6,404 nucleotides of DNA from an uncultured Clostridia bacterium (GCA_937877295.1 CALFIV010000277.1:1-6404); one strand, 5' to 3'. Numbered from the stretch's first letter, positions 1-6,276 are shown. Notes: generated from the letters alone by a model not told the origin. Translations and numbers: made by a program.

Positions 1-1185
1 CTAAAGCGCATTCTGAACGCGCGTTTGGACCGTCTCGAACGGGAGCAGCTCGACGTTTGCGTTTTCGAGCCCGACCACGCTTTTGGGGCAGGAATAATCC
101 ATCCCGAGAACGCCTTGCTCGTTGGCAAACACCTTCAGATACTCGTGTGCGATCGGCTCGTTGACGGCTTCGCTCGCGTCCTCGGTGACCGCGGGATAGT
201 AGCCCGTATCGATGATCGGATAGCTGCCGAAATCGCGCTGCAGCGAAAACACCCATCCGCTCGTCACATAGTGATGCCGGTCGCCGTAGAAATCAAACAG
301 ATCGGCTTCCTTCGCGCCCGCCGTGATGTAGCCTTGAAGGCCCAGCGTCTCCAGCGTGCGCTGCACGTTCGCTTCCGCGTCCTCGCGCGCGCATGCCGCG
401 TCCTTCCACTGGCTGACCCACGCGTCCCCGTAGCGGCGGCTCCATGCAAGCTGATCGACGTCGAACACGCATCCGCTGCCCTTGCAGCCGCGATAGAAGG
501 AGAATCCGTCGTCGGTCGCGGTGATCACGACCGGCGTTCCGTCCTCCGTCTCGTAGACCGACCTTGCGTACATCGCCACCGAACCGTAACCCGAAACCGG
601 CTGCGCCTCTGCGGTGTCCGGCGCTTCCTTGATGCGCGCCATGTACCATTCCGACCGCTCTGCGATCGCTTCCGGCGACAGATCGAGATCCTCCCGGTCC
701 ACGCCGTCGTCGGGTTTGCCTGCTTCGACCCACGCCTGCTGCTCGGCGATCTTTTCCATCCAGAGCCGGTATTCCTCGGCCCATTCGGCCTTTGTGCTCG
801 TTTCGGCGGAGGCCGTCTTCGGCTTCGGCAACAGTTGATCGAGCATCGCCCCGATCTCCGCCTGTGTGTACCGCTCCCTGCGCGTACGGTAAACCGGATA
901 CAGCCCATCCGCCTTTTGGACGATATCGGCGTCGTAGGTGATCGTCAGCCACTCGTTGATGACCGCCGTATCCGTCCAGTGTTCGGGAAAGCGCTGCGCC
1001 TGCAGCGCCGGCGCTGTTTCCTCCGGCGCTTGCTCCGGCTGTGCCTCCGCCGCAGGAATCGGCGTCTCGTTCAGTTTTTGCTCGACCGTCCCGTCGCCCT
1101 TGTTGACGACAAACTCCTGCTCCGGCGTCGGCACGCAGGCAAGGAGCAGAATCAATGCGAGCAGTAAAACGGCAATCCTCTTCAT
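1..1185 (-). CDS. Lipoprotein of unknown function, apparently C-terminally short
   Basis: A 394-residue predicted lipoprotein of unknown function, expected on the outer face of the cytoplasmic membrane. Residues 1-17 are a lipoprotein signal (MKR, then a leucine-rich core) ending in LLAC, with Cys17 as the lipidation site. Residues 38-65 are a Pro/Glu/Ala-rich linker; a charged, probably helical stretch follows (about 105-190), then a mixed segment with four cysteines (234, 239, 265, 366). The N-terminus closely matches the upstream neighbour (CVPTPE, then VVNK and DG), so the two are paralogues. My recollection is that this N-terminus is typical of clostridial DUF6034-type lipoproteins, which would need a profile search. 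The ATG at 1185 is preferred because AGGAG (1191-1195) lies 5 bases upstream; the in-frame GTG at 1200 lies upstream of that site and overlaps the previous stop. The protein ends at TAG (bases 1-3), about 90 residues before the equivalent end of its paralogue, so it may be truncated or broken. It is the last visible gene of the operon. Confidence 0.85.
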   Translation of the reverse strand: MKRIAVLLLALILLLACVPTPEQEFVVNKGDGTVEQKLNETPIPAAEAQPEQAPEETAPALQAQRFPEHWTDTAVINEWLTITYDADIVQKADGLYPVYRTRRERYTQAEIGAMLDQLLPKPKTASAETSTKAEWAEEYRLWMEKIAEQQAWVEAGKPDDGVDREDLDLSPEAIAERSEWYMARIKEAPDTAEAQPVSGYGSVAMYARSVYETEDGTPVVITATDDGFSFYRGCKGSGCVFDVDQLAWSRRYGDAWVSQWKDAACAREDAEANVQRTLETLGLQGYITAGAKEADLFDFYGDRHHYVTSGWVFSLQRDFGSYPIIDTGYYPAVTEDASEAVNEPIAHEYLKVFANEQGVLGMDYSCPKSVVGLENANVELLPFETVQTRVQNAL

Positions 1186-1196
1186 GGCTTCTCCTC

Positions 1197-2537
1197 TCAC
1201 TCGATCGTTGTGCTGCCGATCAGACTGCCGTCCAGCGCGTTCAGGATCAGCAGCGTACCTTCATAGGTTGTATGGTTGAACGCGTTGACCTCGCCGGTGT
1301 CAAGGTCGGTCGTCGTGCCGCGATCGGTGATTGCGCCGACCACCGCCCATGCCGGCAGCAGCATGCGCTTACCGCCCGGCATTTTGACGCGTTTATATCC
1401 GAACCGCAGTTCCTGCACCGTGATCGTCCGGCCCTGCACGTTGTCATTTTCCCACGCGTGCAGATAATCGAGATCCTTGATTGCCTGCGCCTCGATGCGC
1501 GCAATCGGCATCAGCTCGGTGTTTTCGGAGGCCTCGCGCAGCACCTTGGCGCTGCCGCACCACGACGCGTTGGTCGCGACGCCGCTCGTTTTGTCGAACG
1601 AAATCGAAAAGGAATCCTCCGGATCGAACGCGATATAATCGCCGGTCCAGTCGTTATCGCCGCCGGACAGATACCCGACGCCGCCGTACGTCGGCGTGCA
1701 GTTGACCGTCACAATCGTCTTGCCTTCCTGCAGAGATTCGACGGCATACCGGTCCGCGCAGCCGAGCGCTTCCAGAATGCGCAGGGTTTGCGCAACCGCG
1801 TCCTCGGCTTCGATGGGCGTACCCGTTTTGCTCCAGTCCGCGACGCGCATATGCATCTGCTCGCGCTGCGCGCCGCCGCTGTCAAAGATCAGCGTCAGAA
1901 ACGCGATCTGCGTTCCGTTGGCGTCGAACAATCCGACCTCGCCCTGAAATCCGTCTGCTTTCAATGCCGCAACGTCCGCGGGCGTCGGCGCTTCGTCCTC
2001 CGGCAGCGACGCGTATTCCTGCATCAGCTCGGCGTTCGCCTGTTCCAAGGCCCTGCGATATTCGATGCGCTCCGATTCCTCGACGTCCGGCAAAAGCTCC
2101 GCTGCATGCTCGATGCGATCGTTGTTCGCCTCAATCTCCGCAAGGACCTGCGTGCGTGTGCGCCGCGCCATGCCGAATTCGTCGACCGGAATCCGCATCA
2201 GCCTGCTGCCCGGCGCGATCGCTTCGCAGAACGCATAGACCGCCTCGGGTGTGATCCCGGTCGGCAGCAGTTCGAGCGTCGGAATGCGCGTGACGTCCGG
2301 AAACACGATCCTTGCGTCGATCACAGTTTCGACCGTGCCGCCGTGTCCTTCTGGCGCGGCGGTCCATGTCGCGGGCATCGAGATGCGGTATTCGTCCGTC
2401 GAAAACCCCACGCCGTTTTGCGCGATCACCTCCGATACGCGTCCGTCCGCTTTATTGACCACCGCTTCCTCCTCCGGCGTCGGCACGCAGGCAAGAAGCA
2501 CGGAAAGAGCTAAAAGAATCATGAGAAATCGTTTCAT
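1197..2537 (-). CDS. Lipoprotein of unknown function, full-length paralogue
   Basis: A 446-residue predicted lipoprotein, probably anchored outside the membrane and possibly working with the permease encoded just upstream. Residues 1-17 form the lipoprotein signal with lipobox LLAC and Cys17, followed by VPTPEEEAVVNKADG, nearly identical to the next gene's N-terminus. Residues about 128-180 are charged and probably helical. Residues about 240-360 align by eye with the C-terminal part of the downstream paralogue (for example around TLRILEALG and ENTELMPIARIEAQ). A final region of about 90 residues (LRFGYKRVKMPGGKRMLLPAW at about 377-397 is part of it) ends in a beta-like stretch and is absent from the paralogue. 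The ATG at 2537 is chosen because it begins the signal peptide and has AAAGGAG 9 bases upstream; longer in-frame extensions only read the permease gene out of frame. The permease stop TAA supplies part of that ribosome-binding site, so translation is probably coupled. No catalytic motif was recognised; DUF6034 is a possible family. Confidence 0.88.
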   Translation of the reverse strand: MKRFLMILLALSVLLACVPTPEEEAVVNKADGRVSEVIAQNGVGFSTDEYRISMPATWTAAPEGHGGTVETVIDARIVFPDVTRIPTLELLPTGITPEAVYAFCEAIAPGSRLMRIPVDEFGMARRTRTQVLAEIEANNDRIEHAAELLPDVEESERIEYRRALEQANAELMQEYASLPEDEAPTPADVAALKADGFQGEVGLFDANGTQIAFLTLIFDSGGAQREQMHMRVADWSKTGTPIEAEDAVAQTLRILEALGCADRYAVESLQEGKTIVTVNCTPTYGGVGYLSGGDNDWTGDYIAFDPEDSFSISFDKTSGVATNASWCGSAKVLREASENTELMPIARIEAQAIKDLDYLHAWENDNVQGRTITVQELRFGYKRVKMPGGKRMLLPAWAVVGAITDRGTTTDLDTGEVNAFNHTTYEGTLLILNALDGSLIGSTTIE

Positions 2538-2551
2538 CGAGGGATTCTCCT

Positions 2552-4312
2552 TTAGGTGTTCTCTGTTCCCAAGAACATGAAGTTGTACTTGCGGATCGCG
2601 ATCAGGATGCCCGTCATCAATCCTGCGATCAGGGTCAGGAAGATCGCATACGTCTGCCAAAGCCGCGGCAGTAGGTCGTACCCGAAGTTGTGCATGTGAT
2701 ACGTCGCCTGATTCAAGGGGCTGAGCCAGCCGACCGCGACGTTCGCCTTGTACATCAGCTCGTCGGGCAGGTTGAACATCTGCTTGATGAGCTCGGGATT
2801 CAGGAGCAGCCCATAGAGCGAGAAGCCGAACGCCGCAACCACGCCCGCGCTCTTGCCGCGCAGCAGTTTCATGAGAAGCATCAGCAGCGCAAGCACGAGC
2901 GTGTACAGCAGCATCAGGAGGAATATCGTCTCGGCGCACTGGTACGGACGCGACATCTCAAGCGTCTTGACAAGCGCCGGCAGCGCAACCGCCTTGCCCG
3001 CGCCGGAATAGCCGAGGATTGCCGCCGTTTCCGACCACATGTTGCCTAAAAAGCTATTTTGCATACAGATCAGCGTCGTGGCGATCAGGATGAACACCAT
3101 ATAGAGCAGCGTCGCAAGGACGAGATACACAAGCTGCCCCCACGCCCACGTGCTGCGCTTCATGCGCACCAGATAATACGGCACGCCCGCGCCTAAAAAC
3201 GGAATGTCCGCAAACAGCAGAACGAGCAGCAGCGAAATGAGCAGCACGGAATTTGCATCGCCGAACGTCCACACAAACGGCTCGAACGCCTGCATGGCCG
3301 TGTTCATTTCATAGGCAAAGCTCGCCGCCTTGTCCGAAAGCAGGAAGCACAGAATGAATGCGAGCGCAAACGTCAGGATGATGCGCACGTTTCCGCGCCA
3401 CATGCGAAAGTTGTAGCGCACGACCGCCCACACCTGCGACAGCGTGTAGAGTACGGGGTTCTCCCTGCGCGCTTTTCTCGGCTTTGTGCGTTCGATGCGG
3501 CGGGCAAGCAGCTTTTGCGAGAAGTCCTGCGCCGCATAATGACGTTTCTGCCGCTTGTCGTCGCGAAGCTCCGTCTGCACGGTCATATAGAAGACGAGCT
3601 GCAAAATCAGCACCAGCATCAGAAGCGTCAGCGCCGCGCTCTTTCCCTCGAGCGGCCATGCGCCCTGCATCGTCAGATAATTTTTCGGGTTCAGCATGAA
3701 GGTGGAGCGGAAATAGCGCTCCTGCAAAATGATCAGCACATAGTAGAAGATGAATGGCGCGGCATACGCAAGATAGACGTTCTGTGTCAAAGAGGACGCC
3801 AAAAGTCCCACGCTTGCCCACATGGCGCCGGAGAGGAAGAAGAGAAACAGACGAAGGATGATGTCCGGGATCTTCGATTCGACCGCCCACTCGCCGTAGA
3901 CCTCGATCGGCGAAAAGACGAGCAGAAAAATGCCCTGCGCGGCAAGGATGCCGAGCGTCAGCGCAAGCCCGCCCGAGACGGCAGCGCCGAGGCCTTTGCC
4001 GAGGATGTAGCGCGAAACGCTTGTACGGGTCAGATACGGCTTCAGATAGCCGGACTTGACGTCGTCGGTGAACGCGGTGGTGTAGGGGATCGCGGCAAGG
4101 ATCGGCACGGCAAAGAGGATGATGTCGCTTGAAAGCGCGTTCAGCAGCAGCTCGTTGTGATAGCCGTACAGGACCTGCGCCTGCTCCATACGAAACACGC
4201 CGAGCGCTTCCGAAAACGAGCCGATCAAAAGACACAGCACCATCCCGCCGAATGCGATCAAAAAGGGCCGCCCGAAAATCGCGCGCCGCAAATCTCCCAA
4301 TATCTGTCTCAT
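2552..4312 (-). CDS. ABC-2-type transporter permease, two permease halves in one chain
   Basis: A 586-residue integral membrane protein, most likely the membrane domain of an ABC-2-type exporter. By eye it has twelve hydrophobic segments in a 6+6 arrangement: about 15-35, 61-79, 108-133, 150-173, 181-198 and 226-246, then 309-327, 354-376, 391-416, 461-482, 487-505 and 553-573. A basic cytoplasmic linker (about 249-308, with KRQKRH and RRIERTKPRKARR) joins the halves. Each half has the ABC-2-like loop after its second helix: FTDDVKSGYLKPYLTRTSVS at 81-100, and YYLVRMKRSTWAWGQ at 379-393. ABC-2 permeases are often half this length and act as dimers, so this looks like a fused or duplicated pseudo-dimer. 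No Walker A or signature motif is present, so the ATPase must be separate, and none is encoded in the window. The start ATG has AAAGGGAG about 7 bases upstream. It is the first gene of the operon, directly downstream of a repeat array. The substrate cannot be inferred. Confidence 0.88.
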   Translation of the reverse strand: MRQILGDLRRAIFGRPFLIAFGGMVLCLLIGSFSEALGVFRMEQAQVLYGYHNELLLNALSSDIILFAVPILAAIPYTTAFTDDVKSGYLKPYLTRTSVSRYILGKGLGAAVSGGLALTLGILAAQGIFLLVFSPIEVYGEWAVESKIPDIILRLFLFFLSGAMWASVGLLASSLTQNVYLAYAAPFIFYYVLIILQERYFRSTFMLNPKNYLTMQGAWPLEGKSAALTLLMLVLILQLVFYMTVQTELRDDKRQKRHYAAQDFSQKLLARRIERTKPRKARRENPVLYTLSQVWAVVRYNFRMWRGNVRIILTFALAFILCFLLSDKAASFAYEMNTAMQAFEPFVWTFGDANSVLLISLLLVLLFADIPFLGAGVPYYLVRMKRSTWAWGQLVYLVLATLLYMVFILIATTLICMQNSFLGNMWSETAAILGYSGAGKAVALPALVKTLEMSRPYQCAETIFLLMLLYTLVLALLMLLMKLLRGKSAGVVAAFGFSLYGLLLNPELIKQMFNLPDELMYKANVAVGWLSPLNQATYHMHNFGYDLLPRLWQTYAIFLTLIAGLMTGILIAIRKYNFMFLGTENT

Positions 4313-4380
4313 GCCGTTACTCCCTTTGCTTCGTCCTTTCCACCATCGTAGCGTTCTTCGCTCAAAAAGTCGTTATCAAT

Positions 4381-4470
4381 CTGTAATGAATTTGTAACCG
4401 TTTACAGATACTATTGTAAACCCGAGATGTCACAGAGTTGTCACAAAGTTGTATCAGAGTTGTAAAATCT
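4381..4470 (-). promoter_or_regulatory. Direct-repeat array, probable OmpR/PhoB-family (Pho-box-like) regulator sites
   Basis: On the plus strand a hexamer of the form [ACT]TGT[AC]A/T begins at 4381, 4392, 4414, 4427, 4438, 4449 and 4460. The steps are 11, 22, 13, 11, 11 and 11, so five of six fit one or two helical turns of 11 bases. The four right-hand units are true 11-base near-repeats (TGTCACAGAGT, TGTCACAAAGT, TGTATCAGAGT, then a decayed copy). Positions 4427-4444 match the E. coli Pho-box consensus at 13 of 18 bases by my count. Read on the minus strand, the units resemble the B. subtilis PhoP form TT[ACT]A[CT]A spaced by 5. Head-to-tail OmpR-family regulators bind such arrays. The array lies about 70-160 bases before the permease start, so control of that operon is the natural inference. 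TACAAT (minus strand, 4413-4418) is a possible -10. The actual regulator and inducing signal are unknown. Confidence 0.6.
4400..4421. promoter_or_regulatory. Perfect inverted repeat GTTTACA-N8-TGTAAAC
   Basis: Two perfect 7-base arms (4400-4406 and 4415-4421) are separated by 8 bases. The dyad is embedded in the direct-repeat array, and its right arm overlaps one array unit while the left arm is an inverted copy of the same core. It may be a dimeric operator or simply a flipped repeat unit. There is no U-tract on either strand, so it is not a terminator. Confidence 0.4.
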
Positions 4471-4747
4471 GGATGAACGAAGCAAAAAATGTTGAAATTT
4501 TGTGCAGCGCCGCAGGATTCGCCTCCGGTTTCGGTTCATTCCGATCCGCGCGGACGGCCTCGCGCGAAGCATATGCCCAAAACAAAGCCTCCCGCGCCGT
4601 CCTCTATATATGACGGTCCGGGGGGCGATTGTGCTGCAAGATTTTCATGAAGGATTTGTAAACTTTGCGCCGCACGGCCTGCGGGAGAGGGCCGGTGAAG
4701 GGGTGTGTGATGCCCTCTCCCGTGCAAAGCGGTTCTGGATGAACCAA
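4468..4747. repeat. Direct repeat pair flanking a GC-rich segment
   Basis: TCTGGATGAACGAA (4468-4481) recurs as TCTGGATGAACCAA (4734-4747), 13 of 14 bases identical. Between them is a 252-base segment that is mostly GC-rich and contrasts with the AT-rich sequence on both outer sides. This resembles the footprint of an inserted non-coding element or a duplication, but the repeats are longer than most target-site duplications and no transposase is present. Confidence 0.4.
4663..4729. repeat. Strong hairpin, probable dispersed inverted-repeat element
   Basis: CGGGAGAGGGC (4682-4692) is perfectly complementary to GCCCTCTCCCG (4712-4722), giving an 11-base-pair stem with a 19-base loop. Further out, CTTTG (4663-4667) pairs with CAAAG (4725-4729), leaving a bulge on the left side. 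No T-run follows on either strand, so a rho-independent terminator is unlikely. The CCCTCTCCC-type arms resemble small dispersed repeats common in gut clostridial genomes, which is from memory and not searched. Confidence 0.5.
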
Positions 4748-4771
4748 ATACTATAACACCGCAGCCCCGTC

Positions 4772-4811
4772 AAAAATCCCCGGCAAGAAAAATATATCGC
4801 AAGGGATTTTT
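4772..4811 (+). promoter_or_regulatory. Possible leader hairpin upstream of the secreted-protein gene
   Basis: AAAAATCCC (4772-4780) pairs with GGGATTTTT (4803-4811), a 9-base stem with a 22-base AT-rich loop, ending in a T-run that continues to 4813. It could be a weak terminator-like or attenuator structure, or chance pairing in AT-rich sequence. A tiny TGGG-GAAA-CCCA hairpin (4836-4847) and a second T-rich tract follow just before the ribosome-binding site. Confidence 0.25.
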
Positions 4812-4871
4812 TTCGGTTTGCGGTGTCTCCGTAGGTGGGGAAACCCAAATTTTTGTTTTTTGGAGGTTTTT

Positions 4872-5255
4872 ATGAAGAAAAAGTGGCTATGTTTGGTTCT
4901 TGCCTTGCTGATGTGCATGGCGGTGACCGTCCCGTCTTTTGCCGCTGCCGACGCGGATGCGGATACGCAGCCGGACAGAGCGGCTATTTCTGTTTCCTTT
5001 GGCTTAGACCATGTTTCCGGCTCTACATATAAAATGTGGGCAAGAGTCCTAAATCCCGCAGCAGAACAGGTTACCGTCAATTTAGTTCTTTATGATGCCT
5101 CTTACAATGTCGTTGATTCGATATATGCAATTTCTTCAAAAGTCATTTTTACCATCAGCAAAAATAAAACGCTTTCTTCCGGCACATATCACCTCCGCGT
5201 TACGGTTATCGGCAACACCGTATCAAGCACCTACGAGAAAAACTACTCGATCTAA
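4872..5255 (+). CDS. Small secreted protein of unknown function
   Basis: A 127-residue protein with a classical Sec signal peptide: MKKK, a hydrophobic core at about 5-18, then VPSFA with likely signal-peptidase I cleavage after Ala24. The mature part of about 103 residues starts with an acidic Ala/Asp stretch (25-36). It continues with alternating hydrophobic and polar residues suggesting a single beta-sandwich domain (for example VTVNLVLYD at 67-75, and YHLRVTVIGN at 106-115). The mature protein has no cysteine, no lipobox, no sortase motif and no transmembrane anchor, so it should be released or held by binding. The ATG at 4872 is set by TGGAGG (4861-4866), 5 bases upstream, and by the signal peptide. 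It stands alone, with no co-directional neighbour in view, and is less GC-rich than the left operon (26 of 60 bases at 4981-5040). I do not recognise the family; it faintly recalls small secreted Bacillota proteins such as DUF6147. Confidence 0.82.
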   Translation: MKKKWLCLVLALLMCMAVTVPSFAAADADADTQPDRAAISVSFGLDHVSGSTYKMWARVLNPAAEQVTVNLVLYDASYNVVDSIYAISSKVIFTISKNKTLSSGTYHLRVTVIGNTVSSTYEKNYSI

Positions 5256-5283
5256 AAACACAGCGAAATGTATTAACCTCGAG

Positions 5284-5420
5284 TGTCATCCTGATGAGCT
5301 CACTATTTAGCTCTTGCTCATAATTGGTAGCGACGAAGGGTCTCTGAACGAATCTTGCATATTGCTCGGTGCTTTTTGATTCGATGATCATAGATTCTTC
5401 GCCGCAGGCTCAGAATGACA
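5284..5420. mobile_element. MITE-like element with TGTCATYCTGA terminal inverted repeats
   Basis: The left end TGTCATCCTGA (5284-5294) and the reverse complement of the right end TGTCATTCTGA (5410-5420) match at 10 of 11 bases. Inside them a second inverted pair follows: GCGACGAAGGGTCT (5330-5343) against GCGGCGAAGAATCT read from the right (5392-5405). Both ends therefore carry the same two-block pattern, with about 35 extra bases in the left half that hold their own small hairpin (GAGCT at 5296-5300 with AGCTC at 5309-5313). No transposase is encoded. The TGTCATTCTGAG...GCGAAGAATCT pattern is familiar to me from short dispersed repeats in Bacillota genomes (recollection, not searched). Between two converging genes it may also act as a structural transcription barrier. 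No clear target-site duplication is visible. Confidence 0.6.
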
Positions 5421-5439
5421 AGGTTTATAGTTGTTCTTC

Positions 5440-6276
5440 TTATTGCTCGCTCAGCATTTCTATCATTGCATTTAACGAAACTGTTCCGTCCGAAAATACA
5501 ATTATTACAGAATCCTCAAGCTGATCGATAATCGAGAGGCTGTTGTCATTCGCATCAATCGCATATTTAATATTCGGATAATCCGTGGTTGTGAGATATT
5601 GTCCTTTTGCAACCGTTATAATGGTTTCATCGTTGTCCCACTCTTGTATAGTCGTTACAATCGCGTTGTTATCTGTCTGATAGGTAACAGTAAGCAGGAT
5701 ACCCATATCTGTTTCATATGAAATGTCAATGATAGATAGAGGCAGCAAAAGCGGGCGCTTTCCAGTGTCGACAGAAAATTGTGCAATTGTAGAATTATGC
5801 TTTTCCCCAGTCATTATTTCTGTTTTATGAATCAAAGCATAGTCTTCTGAAATTGGATCAACGATTCGTATTTCCTCATTTTCAGAAGCTGGAATAATAG
5901 CAGCATGTTTGTCAAGCAATTGAATCACATATTGACACACGCTCTCCGCAACCGCCCGGCCTGTGGGCGTCGCCGCAAAGAAGACGGCCAGCAGAATGAC
6001 CGCCAGCACAGCGATGGCGAGTCTGCGGATCGGCGGCACGGCAAACAGATCGCCAATGCTGTGCAGCCACGCAAACGGCTTCCGTTCCTTTTTCGGCCGG
6101 ACCATGCCCAGCCTTTCATAGACGGAATCGACAAACGCTTCGCCCGTCATTGTGTTGTTTGCTTTGACGATCGCCTTCGCCTCTGCCTCGGTCAGCGGCA
6201 GTTTGTGGGTATCGAAGTATGGATGGTCCAGGGCGATTTTCTTGAGGTATGCCCATTCCATTCTTGTCATTTTCAT
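5440..6276 (-). CDS. Single-pass membrane protein, anti-sigma-factor-like architecture
   Basis: A 278-residue protein with a cytoplasmic N-terminal region (about 1-82), one transmembrane helix (about 83-101, IRRLAIAVLAVILLAVFF) and an extracytoplasmic domain of about 175 residues that looks beta-rich. Basic residues just before the helix (RPKKERKP, then IRR) orient the N-terminus inside. TPTGRAVAES straight after the helix resembles clostridial membrane anti-sigma or DUF4179/DUF4367-type regulators, often paired with a sigma-factor gene, but this resemblance is from memory. No zinc-binding HxxxCxxC motif is present. ATG at 6276 is chosen because AAAGGAG lies 8 bases upstream; the in-frame TTG at 6282 would sit too close to it. 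Sequence upstream runs out at 6404, so a sigma-factor partner cannot be checked. Codons for about 1-113 are GC-rich and the rest AT-rich, with an abrupt change near 5935. Confidence 0.82.
   Translation of the reverse strand: MKMTRMEWAYLKKIALDHPYFDTHKLPLTEAEAKAIVKANNTMTGEAFVDSVYERLGMVRPKKERKPFAWLHSIGDLFAVPPIRRLAIAVLAVILLAVFFAATPTGRAVAESVCQYVIQLLDKHAAIIPASENEEIRIVDPISEDYALIHKTEIMTGEKHNSTIAQFSVDTGKRPLLLPLSIIDISYETDMGILLTVTYQTDNNAIVTTIQEWDNDETIITVAKGQYLTTTDYPNIKYAIDANDNSLSIIDQLEDSVIIVFSDGTVSLNAMIEMLSEQ

Larger units (their letters stand above)
4313..4871. other. Long divergent intergenic region
   Basis: This 559-base stretch separates the minus-strand permease operon from a plus-strand secreted-protein gene. 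The permease-proximal part (about 4360-4500) is AT-rich and holds the direct-repeat array and dyad. The middle (about 4501-4735) is GC-rich and contains a strong hairpin and the ends of a direct-repeat pair. The right part (about 4745-4871) is AT-rich again and should contain the leader of the small gene. Short open frames of up to 84 codons cross the middle part, but none has a good ribosome-binding site, a signal peptide or protein-like composition, so I see no gene. No convincing paired -35 and -10 boxes were found for either flanking gene. Confidence 0.7.

Noticed and set aside
1186..1200. GTG at 1200 as start of the last lipoprotein
   Set aside because: It overlaps the preceding stop codon and lies upstream of the AGGAG that serves the ATG at 1185, which begins the signal peptide directly.
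25..2513. Two long plus-strand open frames (25-1167 and 1155-2513) opposite the lipoprotein genes
   Set aside because: Their products are Arg/His/Asp-rich with no domain signal, and they mirror two lipoproteins that have proper signal peptides and ribosome-binding sites. They are antisense shadows of GC-rich codons.
4392..4421. BirA-type operator (TTGTNAACC ... GGTTNACAA)
   Set aside because: TTGTAACC is present, but the facing half-site is in the wrong place and orientation, without the 14-16 base spacing expected.
4502..4756. Small open frame of 84 codons in the intergenic GC-rich block
   Set aside because: No ribosome-binding site, Arg-rich composition, and it runs through the inverted-repeat hairpin.
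4818..4871. Cyclic-di-GMP or fluoride riboswitch suggested by CTCCGTAGGTGGGGAAACCC
   Set aside because: Only a short fragment is reminiscent; the conserved cores and second stems of those classes are absent.
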